Source of the DNA: Acrocarpospora catenulata
GTDB lineage: Bacteria; Actinomycetota; Actinomycetes; Streptosporangiales; Streptosporangiaceae
DNA: 64,000 nt
Assembly (NCBI RefSeq): GCF_018476525.1
Contig: NZ_JAHCST010000006.1
Location: 62,001 to 126,000 of the forward strand
Reading direction: 5' to 3'
Shown: positions 24,105-34,800 of the stretch, one piece after another
Numbering within the stretch: the stretch's first letter is position 1
Layout of the letters: each line of letters starts with the position of its first letter
Notes under the pieces: model-generated
What the model saw: only the letters and a program-made list of their open reading frames with translations
Told to the model about the DNA's origin: nothing
The model's database searches: none
Translations under genes and position numbers: made by a program

Positions 24105-25838
24105 TTACCTTTCCTGGTTCTTCCGGGCCGTGCCGGTCGGTGTGGCCTTTGGCCCTGGCGCTTCGGCGAGCCGGTCGTAGGCGGGGACGAGCACCTGGTC
24201 GAAGGTGAGCTCCCGCGCGCCGGCGGCACCGGGAACGGGTTCGACGCCCGCGCGGAAGGTGGGCACCGCGAACCGGGTAGGCCCGCCGACGTCGAGGACG
24301 AGCGTGTCGAACAGCTCCCAGGGGAACTCGGCGCGAACGCGCCCGGACAGCAACGCACCGCCCGAGGCCGCTTCGCTGATCACGACGTTGACGGCCTGCG
24401 CGGCTCCCAGCAGGTGCCCTCGCCCGATGTCGCCCGCCAGGTGCGTCTGGCCGTGCTCGCTGAGCAGTTCCCTGACGAGGCGAAGGTGCCCCCGCACGAT
24501 CGCGGCGAGTTCACCGTCGAGCCCGCCGAGTACGGCGTCGAGCTCGGCGGCGACACCGTCGAGCCCGCCGCCGAGTTCGCCGTCGAGTTCGCCGCCGAGT
24601 TCGAGGAGCACGGCGGAGACCACCGCCTCGCCCCACGCCGACGCGCGGATCAGGTCCAGTGCCTCCCGCAGTACCGGCACTCGCCCGTCGGCGCCGGGAA
24701 TGGCGCCCGCACGGAGTACCTCGGCGATCGGTGTCGCGAGTTCCTCGGTGAGAATGGCGACCACCTCGTGGCCCCTGGTGGTCAGGTGCGGAAACGCGCG
24801 CAGTCGCCGCGGCGGGATGATGAACGTCGCGCGCCGCGTCACCGTCATGAAGGAGTTGATCCCGTTGCGGTGCCGGGCGCCCACCGCGGGGTGCGCGTCG
24901 GCGGCGTCGGAGCCGTTCATGATCGCACGGGTGTTGTTGAAGTCACGCAGCTCCCGCTGCAACGAGACGAAATGCGTCCCGGGCGCCCCGTCGTCGAGGG
25001 TCGCGAAGTCGCGTCGATTGATCAACGGGACGTCGTTGACCCGGGCCCGCGCCGCCGCCTGGGCATGGCCGATGATCCCGTGCTCGGCGACGGTCGCGCG
25101 AGCCTTGAGGTGGTCACTGGGCGCGTCGTCGACGAAGGCCTCCGCCTCGGCCGCGGAGACGGTCGGCGCGTGCAGCAACGCCGACTGCTCGTCGCGGTCC
25201 TTGGCGTGCCATTGCTCCAGGTTCAGCACGATCCGGCTCACGTGCGCGGTCGTTCCACCGGCCCACTCCCCTTCACGGATCGTGACGGTCTCCTCCGGCG
25301 CCTGGCTCTTGCGGTACACCGAACGGAATCCGAACAGCAACGGGGAGGACTCGGGGATCGCCACCGAGCTGACCCGTTCCGCGGGCAGCCCGGCGCCCAC
25401 GAAACCGGTCCGCTCGTCGCGCAGCCGCAGCACGCCGTCGAGCCCGGTGCCCTCCGGGCCGAAGAGGAGTCCCTTCGCCGCGTGCAGCGGAGCCTCCTCG
25501 TCGCTCGCGAGGTGGATGAAGAAGTCGTAGTCCTCAAGGACCGGGTCCTCCCACCGCGCCATCTTGACCGGCCGGTTGACCGGCGAGGCCGTGTGGGTGA
25601 AGCGCTCGAACCAGGTCGTCCCCCAGCCGAGCGTGGTCAGCAGTCCCGCCGGGCCGTACGGGTGGCGTCGTTCGAGTTCCGCGAAGAGCGTTTCCAGCGC
25701 CGACTGGTCACGCGACGTCGGCGTCCGCACGACGTCGCCCAGCAACAGCAGATGGAACCTGGGGGGAAGCGGGCGGCCCTGCTCGTCCCGGGCGAAGGTG
25801 GCCTCCCATTCGTGCTGCCCCACCGGTAGCCCGCTCAC
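24105..25838 (-). CDS. Dyp-type-peroxidase-like protein (DUF7405-like)
   Basis: 577 residues; GTG 25838 overlaps the stop of the upstream gene (GTGA). Visible segments: LLLGDVVRTPTSRDQSALETL, HVSRIVLNLEQWHAKDRDEQ, FATLDDGAPGTHFVSLQREL, FNNTRAIMNGSD and NGINSFMTVTRRATFIIPPR, which I recall from DUF7405, a group related to Dyp-type heme peroxidases. The usual Dyp GxxDG motif is not evident, so heme peroxidase activity is uncertain. A Gly/Leu/Asp-rich repeat (GGELDGELGGGLDG) occurs near residues 410-440. No signal peptide seen. Its operon suggests action on the same imported substrate as the monooxygenases. Confidence 0.6.
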   Translation of the reverse strand: MSGLPVGQHEWEATFARDEQGRPLPPRFHLLLLGDVVRTPTSRDQSALETLFAELERRHPYGPAGLLTTLGWGTTWFERFTHTASPVNRPVKMARWEDPVLEDYDFFIHLASDEEAPLHAAKGLLFGPEGTGLDGVLRLRDERTGFVGAGLPAERVSSVAIPESSPLLFGFRSVYRKSQAPEETVTIREGEWAGGTTAHVSRIVLNLEQWHAKDRDEQSALLHAPTVSAAEAEAFVDDAPSDHLKARATVAEHGIIGHAQAAARARVNDVPLINRRDFATLDDGAPGTHFVSLQRELRDFNNTRAIMNGSDAADAHPAVGARHRNGINSFMTVTRRATFIIPPRRLRAFPHLTTRGHEVVAILTEELATPIAEVLRAGAIPGADGRVPVLREALDLIRASAWGEAVVSAVLLELGGELDGELGGGLDGVAAELDAVLGGLDGELAAIVRGHLRLVRELLSEHGQTHLAGDIGRGHLLGAAQAVNVVISEAASGGALLSGRVRAEFPWELFDTLVLDVGGPTRFAVPTFRAGVEPVPGAAGARELTFDQVLVPAYDRLAEAPGPKATPTGTARKNQER

Positions 25839-26524
25839 GTCAGCACCCGCTCGCGGAGGAACTCCCGGTCCTTGCGGAGTTCGGCGAAACGCGGCAGGGA
25901 CACCCCGCCGGCCTCCGGCGGGGTCGCGTAGATTCCGAAGGTGGTCCCCTGCGCCGCCGTACGCTCCCGCGCGGCCGCGATGATGGTCGCGGCGAGGCCG
26001 TGCGCGCTGACCAGCCCGTCGACCAGCGGGCTCTGGCTGGCGTGCACCGAGTACGCCCGGGTGTCCGGCTCCAGCGACAGCCAGGTCGGCCGCACGATCG
26101 TCCAGCTCAGCGAGGTGCTCCGCAGCGCGCGTTCGAACTCGTGCAGTCCCCAGGTGCCGGCCTTGGCGTTCGGGTGCGCCCGGCCGTGCCCGACCAGGAA
26201 GTGGCTGACCAGCACGGTGTGGGCCGAGGGCGCCCGCGCGGCGAGCGAGGCGACCAGGGAGGTCGCCAGGAGCCGGATCCGGCTCTCGTCGCCGGGCGCC
26301 GGGGTGGACTGCGGCGCGATGACGACCACGTCCGCCCCTTCCGCCAGGGCGCCCGCGTCGGAGTGGCGGGCGCTGGGCCCGTCGATCGTGTCCAGGACGT
26401 GCGCGCCGGCGGCGGCCGCCTGGCGCAGCGCGGCCGCCGACATCCAGGGGCGGACGTTGAACTCGACCCCTGGGTCCAGTTCCTCGGTGACGTGCAGCCC
26501 GGGCGTCAGCTGAACGATTCTCAT
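25835..26524 (-). CDS. NAD(P)-binding Rossmann protein, atypical SDR
   Basis: 229 residues. ATG 26524 overlaps the aldo/keto reductase stop. The chain shows ADVVVIAPQSTPAPGDESR, HTVLVSHFLVGHGR, LRSTSLSWTIVRPTWLSLEP, a pattern of NmrA/atypical SDR proteins (the SWTIVRPTW strand is diagnostic). The glycine-rich nucleotide loop at the N-terminus is missing or altered (MRIVQLTPGLHVTEEL), so cofactor binding is doubtful. Probably an accessory reductase or sensor in the operon. Confidence 0.6.
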   Translation of the reverse strand: MRIVQLTPGLHVTEELDPGVEFNVRPWMSAAALRQAAAAGAHVLDTIDGPSARHSDAGALAEGADVVVIAPQSTPAPGDESRIRLLATSLVASLAARAPSAHTVLVSHFLVGHGRAHPNAKAGTWGLHEFERALRSTSLSWTIVRPTWLSLEPDTRAYSVHASQSPLVDGLVSAHGLAATIIAAARERTAAQGTTFGIYATPPEAGGVSLPRFAELRKDREFLRERVLT

Positions 26525-27597
26525 GCGGTGTTCCTCCCAATCGCGGGGTTCGGGTGACCGGCCCACCTGCGGCGGCCGGCATCCTGCAGGGCCAACGGCG
26601 TGTGTCCCTGGTCGCGCTCGATCAGCGCGCTGCCGGGCGGCACGATCTCGTCGATCGCGTCGAGTACGGCGTCGTCCAGGCCGGCCTCGGGCGCGGACAG
26701 GGCGGCCCGCAGATGGTCGGCCGTGCGCGGTCCGACGATGGCCGAGCTGACCGCGCGGTGGTGCAGGACGAAGGCGATGGCCAGCTCGATCAGTGTCAGG
26801 CCGGCCTCGTCCGCCAGCGCGCTGAGGCGGCCGACCGCCGCCAGCTTGCGCTGGTTCTCCTCAAGCGTCAGGTTCGTGCGCTCCGGCTGTTTGCGCAGGC
26901 GCTGCGACCAGCTCTGCACGGCGTGCTCCTCGCCTGAGCGGGTCAGGCTTCCAGAGAGCCAGCCGGCGGCGAGGGGGCTCCACGACAGCACCCCGATGCC
27001 GTACTGCTCGGCGACAGGGAGCACCGCGCGCTCGGCGCCGCGGACCAGGATCGAGTACGGCGGCTGCTCGGTGGCCGGGCGCTCCCGGTGCCGCAGCAGG
27101 GCCACCAGCTGGGCCTCGACGAGCTGGTGCGCCTCGAAGGTGGAGGTCCCGAAGTAGCGGATCTTGCCCTGTGACACCAGATCGGTCAGCGCGCCGAGCG
27201 TCTCGTCGATGTCGGTCAGCTCGTCGGGCCGATGGGACTGGTAGATGTCGATGTAGTCGGTGCGCAGCCGCCTGAGGCTCAGCTCGACGGCCTGGAAGAT
27301 CCACCGGCGGGTCCCGCCCTGGCGGAGCGGGCCGCCCTTGGGCCGGAAGAACTTCGTGGCGAGCAGGACGTCGTCGCGGGCGCCGCGCTCGGCGAGGACC
27401 TCCCCGATCACCTCCTCGGACTGTCCCTGGAAGTACGAGTCGGCGGTATCGATCACGTTGATGCCCGCGTCCAGAGCCGTATGGATGACCTGGCGACTGG
27501 TTTCGTGGTGCTCGGCCGTGGCGTGGCCGAGGTTGAGCGTGCCGAGGGTGAGCGGGGTGACCTGCAGGCCGGTCCGGCCGAGGATGCGGTGTGACAT
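26521..27597 (-). CDS. Aldo/keto reductase
   Basis: 358 residues. ATG 27597 has AAAGGA four bases upstream, preferred over GTG 27618. Family motifs: LGRTGLQVTPLTLGTLNLG, GINVIDTADSYFQGQSEEVIGEVL, LATKFF, IDIYQSHRPD, GKIRYFGTSTFEA, VLSWSPLAAGWLSG. Catalytic Asp/Tyr/Lys/His of AKRs are represented by DTADSY, ATK and QSHR. It reduces carbonyls with NADPH. In-operon location suggests it handles an aldehyde or ketone released by the flavin monooxygenases. Confidence 0.92.
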   Translation of the reverse strand: MSHRILGRTGLQVTPLTLGTLNLGHATAEHHETSRQVIHTALDAGINVIDTADSYFQGQSEEVIGEVLAERGARDDVLLATKFFRPKGGPLRQGGTRRWIFQAVELSLRRLRTDYIDIYQSHRPDELTDIDETLGALTDLVSQGKIRYFGTSTFEAHQLVEAQLVALLRHRERPATEQPPYSILVRGAERAVLPVAEQYGIGVLSWSPLAAGWLSGSLTRSGEEHAVQSWSQRLRKQPERTNLTLEENQRKLAAVGRLSALADEAGLTLIELAIAFVLHHRAVSSAIVGPRTADHLRAALSAPEAGLDDAVLDAIDEIVPPGSALIERDQGHTPLALQDAGRRRWAGHPNPAIGRNTA

Positions 27598-27611
27598 GGG
27601 GTCCTTTCGGG

Positions 27612-28823
27612 CTACCACAGAGCGGGAGACTCCAGTTCCTCGTCGATGAGGAACTGGCCGAGCAGCCGCGCCTTGGTCGCGGCGGGATTGTGCGTGGAGA
27701 CCGTCCGGATGTTGCGCCAGTGCCGGTCGAGGTTGAGCCTGCCGCGCGTCGAGGACGCCCCGCCGAGATCGAACAGCAGGTTGGCCGCGTACGGCCCGGC
27801 CTGGTCGATCACCACCTTCGCGCGCGCGATGCGGACGGCGAACTCCCGGGCCAGGGACGGGTCCGGATCACGGGCCAGCACCGTCGCCATCGCCCGGTCG
27901 AAGGCCCGCGCCGCCGAGCGGACCAGGTCGCCGGCGAGGGCGGCGACCGACGCCAGCTCGCCGACCACCCGCCACAGCTGCGGGTCGTTGACCGGGTCGG
28001 CGGCGAGCGCGGTGGAGAAGTTGCGGGTACGGGAGCGCAACAGCGCGATCCCGTCGTCGACGACGCCGCGCAGGATGCCCACCTGCATGGCGAGGATGTA
28101 GATCTGGCCGAGCACGTAGTAGTTCAGGTCGGTGCCGGAGCCCTCGCCGTCCTCGATCAGCTCGTCGTCGCCGACGGCGACGTCGTCGAAGACGGTCGTA
28201 CCGGAACCGGTGAGGCGCTGGCCGAAGCCGTCCCAGTCGTGCAGCAGGCGCACCCCCTCCCGGCGGCGGGGCACCACCGCCGTCACGCTGCGGCCGTCCG
28301 ATGCGACCGATGCGGAGACCGCGAGCAGGTCCACGTACGGGCTGCCGGTGGAGTAGAACTTCTCCCCGGACAGGTGCCGGCCGGTGGCGTCCGAGGTGAC
28401 CGTGGTGGAGAACTTCTCGACGCGGAGCCTCCCGACCGCGCTCGCGGAGAGCTCTCCGGCCAGGTTCGCGAACAACTCGCCCGCCGCCGCACGGCGCAGC
28501 CAGTACGCGCGCTCGCGCTCCCGCGTCGAACGCAGCCGCGCCTCGACGAAGGCGAAGTGCGTACGCACGATGTGGGCCAGGTTCGGGTTGACCTGGGCGA
28601 TGTCGGCCACGATGGCGAGCAGGTCCTCGATCGAGCCGCCGCTGCCGCCGTACTCCACCGGTACCCGGAAGGCGCTGAACCCCGAGGAGCGCAGGAGTTC
28701 GACGAGATCGGTGAATCCTTCGAGCTGCTCCTCCCGCCCGCGCGAGCGCTCGGCGATCTCCGCCAGGAAGGCGCGGTAGCGGTCGGAGTCGCGGGTCAGG
28801 ACGGTTTCCAGTCGTGTGGTCAC
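27612..28823 (-). CDS. Acyl-CoA-dehydrogenase-fold flavin monooxygenase (SfnB/DszC-like)
   Basis: 403 residues. GTG 28823 overlaps the previous stop and has GGGAGGA upstream. Acyl-CoA dehydrogenase fold: FRVPVEYGGSGGSIEDLLAI, FANLAGELSAS, GEKFYSTGSPYVDLLAVSA, C-terminal ASSTRGRLNLDRHWRNIRT. The last motif, and the partnership with an LLM oxygenase, is typical of DszC/SfnB enzymes that oxygenate S- or N-containing small molecules using FMNH2, rather than of beta-oxidation dehydrogenases. Substrate unknown. Confidence 0.82.
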   Translation of the reverse strand: MTTRLETVLTRDSDRYRAFLAEIAERSRGREEQLEGFTDLVELLRSSGFSAFRVPVEYGGSGGSIEDLLAIVADIAQVNPNLAHIVRTHFAFVEARLRSTRERERAYWLRRAAAGELFANLAGELSASAVGRLRVEKFSTTVTSDATGRHLSGEKFYSTGSPYVDLLAVSASVASDGRSVTAVVPRRREGVRLLHDWDGFGQRLTGSGTTVFDDVAVGDDELIEDGEGSGTDLNYYVLGQIYILAMQVGILRGVVDDGIALLRSRTRNFSTALAADPVNDPQLWRVVGELASVAALAGDLVRSAARAFDRAMATVLARDPDPSLAREFAVRIARAKVVIDQAGPYAANLLFDLGGASSTRGRLNLDRHWRNIRTVSTHNPAATKARLLGQFLIDEELESPALW

Positions 28824-30945
28824 TGGTTCCTCCCATTGCCGGCCCGCACGAGCGGGCCGCGGTCGGCGGCGAAGACGGGTTCGCCGGTCAGCAGATGCCG
28901 CCCGACCGCCTGCTGCAGGTAGGAGTGGGGCAGCGCGCGGGTCGAAGCGAGAAAGTAGGTGAGCGCATCGAGATAGGGGTCGGCCTGGGCCTCGCCGGGA
29001 ACCAGGTCGTGCTGCGTCCACGCGGCGAGGTTCGCCACCGCCGCGGCCGTCGCCGCGATCCGTCGCCCGATCTGGTCGCCCGCGCCGCCGGAGCCGGGGG
29101 CGAACTGCCCGGCGGCCTCCTCGACCAGGGCGTCGAGCGCGGTCGCCCCGGCCCACGCGATGGCGTCCACCCGGCCCAGCCGCTCCAGGGTCAGGGGATC
29201 ATCCGTGGGCGCGGCTCCGCCGGCGGTGACCTGATGCGCCGCGACCTCGCGCCAGCGCAGCAGCGCGCCGACGCTGACCGCGGTCGCCCACACCGTCGCG
29301 TAGGGCCGGCGCAGCTCAGGGTCGGCCAGTCGCGCCCGCGCCACGCCTGTGCCGAGGAGGTGCGCTTCGGGCTCGCCGCGGTGGCCGAGCTCCAGGGCGA
29401 CACCCCAGGACTCCACCGGGCTGAGCGGGGCCGGCTCTGCGGTCAGCAGCGGTTCGAGCTCACGCCGGCTCGTCGTGGCGGGCAGCCCGGCCAGCCACTG
29501 CCGTCCCGCGCGGAGGCGTTCGTCGCTCTCCAGGACCAGCCGTGCGGTGGTCACCGGCGAGTCGGCCGGTCGGTCGCCGGTGGTGCCGGAGGGTCTCCCG
29601 GCCCCGCCGCGGGAGCCGGCCGACGACGGCCGCCACGGCGGCGTCGGCAGGCCGAGGTGATCCCGCAGCGTGGTGCCCTGGTAGTCGGCACGGTAGAGGC
29701 CCCGCTCCTGCAGGATCGGGACCACCTCGTCGACGAAGGCGGCGAGTCCTTCCTCGACCACGTCGAACCCGAGGTTGAACCCGTCGGCCGCGCCGCTGCG
29801 GTACCAGTGTTCGAGCTTGTCGGCCAGGCCCCGCGGGGTTCCCACGAATCCGGTGTGCCCGGCCCCCGTGCGCAGGATCTCCCGCACTGTCCTGCCCTGG
29901 TCGACCAGGTGCAGGACGGAGTCGACGAACCCCTCGGAGTTGCGGCGGTACTGCCGTTCGACGTCGATGCGGTCGCGGTCGATCGGCTTGTCGAGGTCGA
30001 GCGTCGCGGGATCGAGCCCCAGGCGCCCGGCGAGGAACTCCAGCCGGTGTGCGCTGTCGCCCAGCTCGTCCAGTTCCGCGCGGCGCCGGTGCGCCTCCTC
30101 GTCGGTGCTGGCGAGGTTCACCGTGACGCCCGGCATCACCAGGATCTCCGCCGGGGAGGAGCGCTCCACCCGGGACCGCGCGGCGGCCAGCTTCTTGCGA
30201 TAGTCGACCGCCACCTGGCGTTCGCTGGCTGCCACGAAGACGGCGTCGGCGAAGCGCGCCGCGAGTTCCAGCCCGTGCGGGGACGCGCCGGCCTGCAGAA
30301 TGACCGGGTAGCCCTGGGCCGAGGGCGGGACCGCGGATCCGCCGCGGACCCGGAAGTGCCTGCCCTCGTAGTCGATGCCCCGGACCTTGCCGCGCTCGGC
30401 GAAGACGCCCCGGGCCTTGTCCGCGACGACCGCGTCGGGCGCCCAGGTCTGCCACAGCCCGAGCACGACCTCGACGAACTCGCTCGCCCTCGCGTAGCGC
30501 TCGGCCTTCTCGATCATCGTGTCCAGGCCGTAGTTCAGCGCGACCGCGGGGGTGTGGTTGGTGACGATGTTCCAGCCCACCCGGCCGTTGGAGACCCGGT
30601 CCACCGACAGCAGCGACCGGGCCAGGTTGTACGGGTGGTGCCAGGTGGTCGAGATCGTGGCGACCAGCCCGATCCGCTCGGTGTGCTGCGCCAGGGCCGA
30701 CAGCAGCACCAGCGGATCGAAGCTCTGGTGCTGCGGGGTCGTCTCCACGTCGGGCGACAGCCGCGGGACGTCGGAGAGGAAGAAGGCGTCGATGAGACCT
30801 CGCTCGGCGAGGCGTGCCACGCGCACGAAGTAGTCGAGGCTGAACCCCGCCTGGGCGTCGGCCTCGGGAAGCCGCCACGCGCCGTTGTGCGAGCCGACCC
30901 CCGTGATGTTCACCCCGATGTGGATGCCGTTGCCGTTCTGTCTTG

Positions 30946-30949
<4 letters not shown>
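28820..30949 (-). CDS. NtaA/DszA-family FMN-dependent LLM monooxygenase with a 230-residue C-terminal extension
   Basis: 709 residues; normal NtaA/SnaA/DszA proteins are about 440-460. GTG 30949 overlaps the ATPase stop and has AGGAGGG seven bases upstream. Residues 1 to about 436 are a full LLM monooxygenase (ERGLIDAFFLSDVPRL, ISTTWHHPYNLARSLLSVDR, GRVGWNIVTNH, VILQAGASPHGLELAARF). A Gly/Ser/Pro linker follows, then about 235 mainly helical residues (ELEPLLTAEPAPLSPVESWG, RRPYATVWATAVSVGALLRW) that I do not recognise. It needs FMNH2 from a separate reductase, none of which is obvious in the operon. Confidence 0.85.
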
Positions 30950-32651
<1,702 letters not shown>

Positions 32652-32655
<4 letters not shown>

Positions 32656-33521
32656 GTGTCGGCTCCTTCCAGCGAGAACCGCTTGGCCAGCGCGTCACCG
32701 AGTAACTGGGCCGAGAACAGCAGCGCGGCCAGCGCCAGGCCGGAGAAGACCGACACCCACCACGCCGAGGCGATCTGCGTCCGCCCGAGGCTGACCATCA
32801 GGCCCCAGTCCGCGGTGGGCGGCTGGATGCCCAGGCCGAGGAAGCTCAGGCTGGCCTCCATCAGCACCGCCGTGACGAAGTTCGCCGTCGCGGTCACCGC
32901 GATGACCGGCAGCAGCGCCGGGACGAGGTGCCGGGTGATGATGGTGCGGGTCGGCAGGCCGAAGACCCGCGCCGCTTCGACGAAGGCCCGGTTGCGCAGG
33001 CCCTGGGCGAGCGCTCGCGTCACCCGGAAGTGGAGCGGCCAGGACTCCAGCGCGATCACCAGGATCACGTTGACGAAGCCCCCGCCGAGCATCGCCAGGA
33101 CGAACAGGGCGATGACGATGCCGGGCACCGAGAGCTGGATGTCGGCGACACGGGCGAGCACGGAGTCGAGCCGGCCGCCACGGAAGCCGGCGAGCACGCC
33201 GAACGCCACCCCGACGGCCACGGCGGCCGCCACGGCGAGCACGCCGATCAGCAGCGGAGGACGCCCGCCGTGCAGCACCCGGGAGAACACGTCCCGGCCG
33301 AACAGGTCGGTGCCGAACAGGTGGCCGTCCGTCAGCGACGGCGGCTGGGACATGCTCGCCAGATCCTGGGCGTTGGGCGGGTACGGCGCCAGGAGCGGGG
33401 CGAAGACGATCGCCAGGGTGATCAGCGCCGCCGGGGCCACGGCGGCGTAGCGCCACCACTGCCGGCGCCTGGCGCCTCGCCCCCGCGTGCCGGGGGCGGT
33501 GAGACCGGCCAAGGTGCTCAT
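32652..33521 (-). CDS. Peptide/nickel ABC permease, DppC type
   Basis: 289 residues, six predicted helices, with LASMSQPPSLTDGHLFGTDL and GRDVFSRVLHGG (the N-terminal DppC feature), and the cytoplasmic EAA loop VEAARVFGLPTRTIITRHLVP. It forms the membrane channel with the DppB-type partner encoded immediately upstream. Confidence 0.92.
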
Positions 33522-33524
33522 TGG

Positions 33525-34499
33525 TCAGGCCCTCCGGCTCGCGAGCGGGTCGACCAGCGCCGCCAGGATGTCGGTGACCAGCGTCGCCAGGATGTAGGCG
33601 ACCGCGACCAACAGGACGCCGGTCAGCGCGACGGAGTAGTCGCGGTCGTTGACCGCGTCGATCAGCATCGAGCCGACCCCCGGCCAGCGGAAGATGACCT
33701 CGATCGTGACGGCTCCGGCGATCAGCCCGCCGAGCTGGATGCCCATCAGCGACAGCGCGGGGCCGAGCGCGTTGAGGCCGACGTGGCGCAGCAGCACCCG
33801 GTTGCGGCTCACCCCCTTGGCGACCGCGGTGATGACGTGATCCTCGCCCGCCGTCTCCAGCACCTGGGCCCGGTACAGGCGCGCGGCGCCCGGCAGCACG
33901 CCGATCGTCAGCACCGTCGCCGGCAGGATGAGGTTCTCGACGGTGCCGTACCCCGCCGAGGGGAGCACGCGCAGGTGGACGCTGAACAGGATCACCAGGA
34001 GCAGGGCCAGGTAGAAGGCGGGCAGCGAATGCCCGATCCGGCTCAGCCCGAGCGGCAGCGACCGGAGCGGCCACCAGCGGCTCGTCGCGGAGACGTATCC
34101 GATGAGCAGGCCGAGGAGGTTGCCGGCCACGAAGGCGACGGAGCCGAGCAGCGCCGTGGCGGGGACCGCGTCCAGGACCACGTCGATGGCGGGTACGTGG
34201 TAGTTCACCGAGTCGGGGAAGCTGCCGGTGAAGGTCTTCACGAAGAAGTCGACGTACTGCCGCGGCAGCGGCTGGTCGAAACCGTACGCCGCGGCGATGC
34301 GGTCGATCTCTTCCTGGCTGGCGTCCGGCGGCGCGACCAGGCGTTCGGGGCTGCCGGTCGCGTTGAGGAAGACGAAGGCGCCGGTGACCGCCATCCAGAC
34401 GGCCAGGAGGCCCTGCAGCAGGCGCCGGAGCAGGAACCGTCCTGACAACGGCACGCGCACGGTGTCGGACCAGCGCACTGCCTTCGGCACGCGCGTCAT
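33525..34499 (-). CDS. Peptide/nickel ABC permease, DppB type
   Basis: 324 residues. ATG 34499 is preferred to GTG 34517, which has no ribosome binding site. N-terminal RFLLRRLLQGLLAVWMAVTGAF, then YGFDQPLPRQYVDFFV, and the EAA loop ITAVAKGVSRNRVLLRHVG and FRWPGVGSMLIDAVNDRDY typical of DppB. First gene of the ten-gene minus-strand operon that runs to 21675. Confidence 0.92.
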   Translation of the reverse strand: MTRVPKAVRWSDTVRVPLSGRFLLRRLLQGLLAVWMAVTGAFVFLNATGSPERLVAPPDASQEEIDRIAAAYGFDQPLPRQYVDFFVKTFTGSFPDSVNYHVPAIDVVLDAVPATALLGSVAFVAGNLLGLLIGYVSATSRWWPLRSLPLGLSRIGHSLPAFYLALLLVILFSVHLRVLPSAGYGTVENLILPATVLTIGVLPGAARLYRAQVLETAGEDHVITAVAKGVSRNRVLLRHVGLNALGPALSLMGIQLGGLIAGAVTIEVIFRWPGVGSMLIDAVNDRDYSVALTGVLLVAVAYILATLVTDILAALVDPLASRRA

Positions 34500-34800
34500 G
34501 GGGCACCTCACTCGCAAAAGAGGATTTAACCAATCAGATAAGTAGGTTTTTGGCCGGCAATGGTCCCTGCGGGACGCGAGCGCGTCAGCGTGATAGAGGG
34601 TCTGCCGGGAATGTGTGCGGCGACCGCCGGTCCGGTATCCGGCGGAGCTCTAAGCCAGGCCGCCTCGGCGGCGGAACGTTGGTGCGAGGTGCAGCCGACA
34701 TCGGCACGAGTCGGGCGCGCGGCCGATCGGCCCCACACCCGGCTTCGTCTGGATGAACATCGCACCTCCTCGAACTGTCATCAGCATATATCCCTACAAA
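34500..34800. other. 300-bp promoter-containing gap upstream of the monooxygenase operon
   Basis: No gene supported. The first 60 bp are AT-rich and should hold the promoter of the dppB-like gene. CCAATCAGAT at 34530-34539 recurs nearly exactly in inverted form at 34800-34809 (ATCAGATTGG), the second copy lying at the 3' end of the exporter gene. Significance uncertain. Confidence 0.45.

Noticed and set aside
21696-25829. A 1377-codon open frame on the plus strand
   Set aside because: It lies antisense across DUF1684, the binding lipoprotein and the Dyp-like gene, has no recognisable domain, and is a GC-bias shadow. Similar antisense frames at 428-1732, 1682-3745, 28814-30991 and 34753-36711 were dropped for the same reason.
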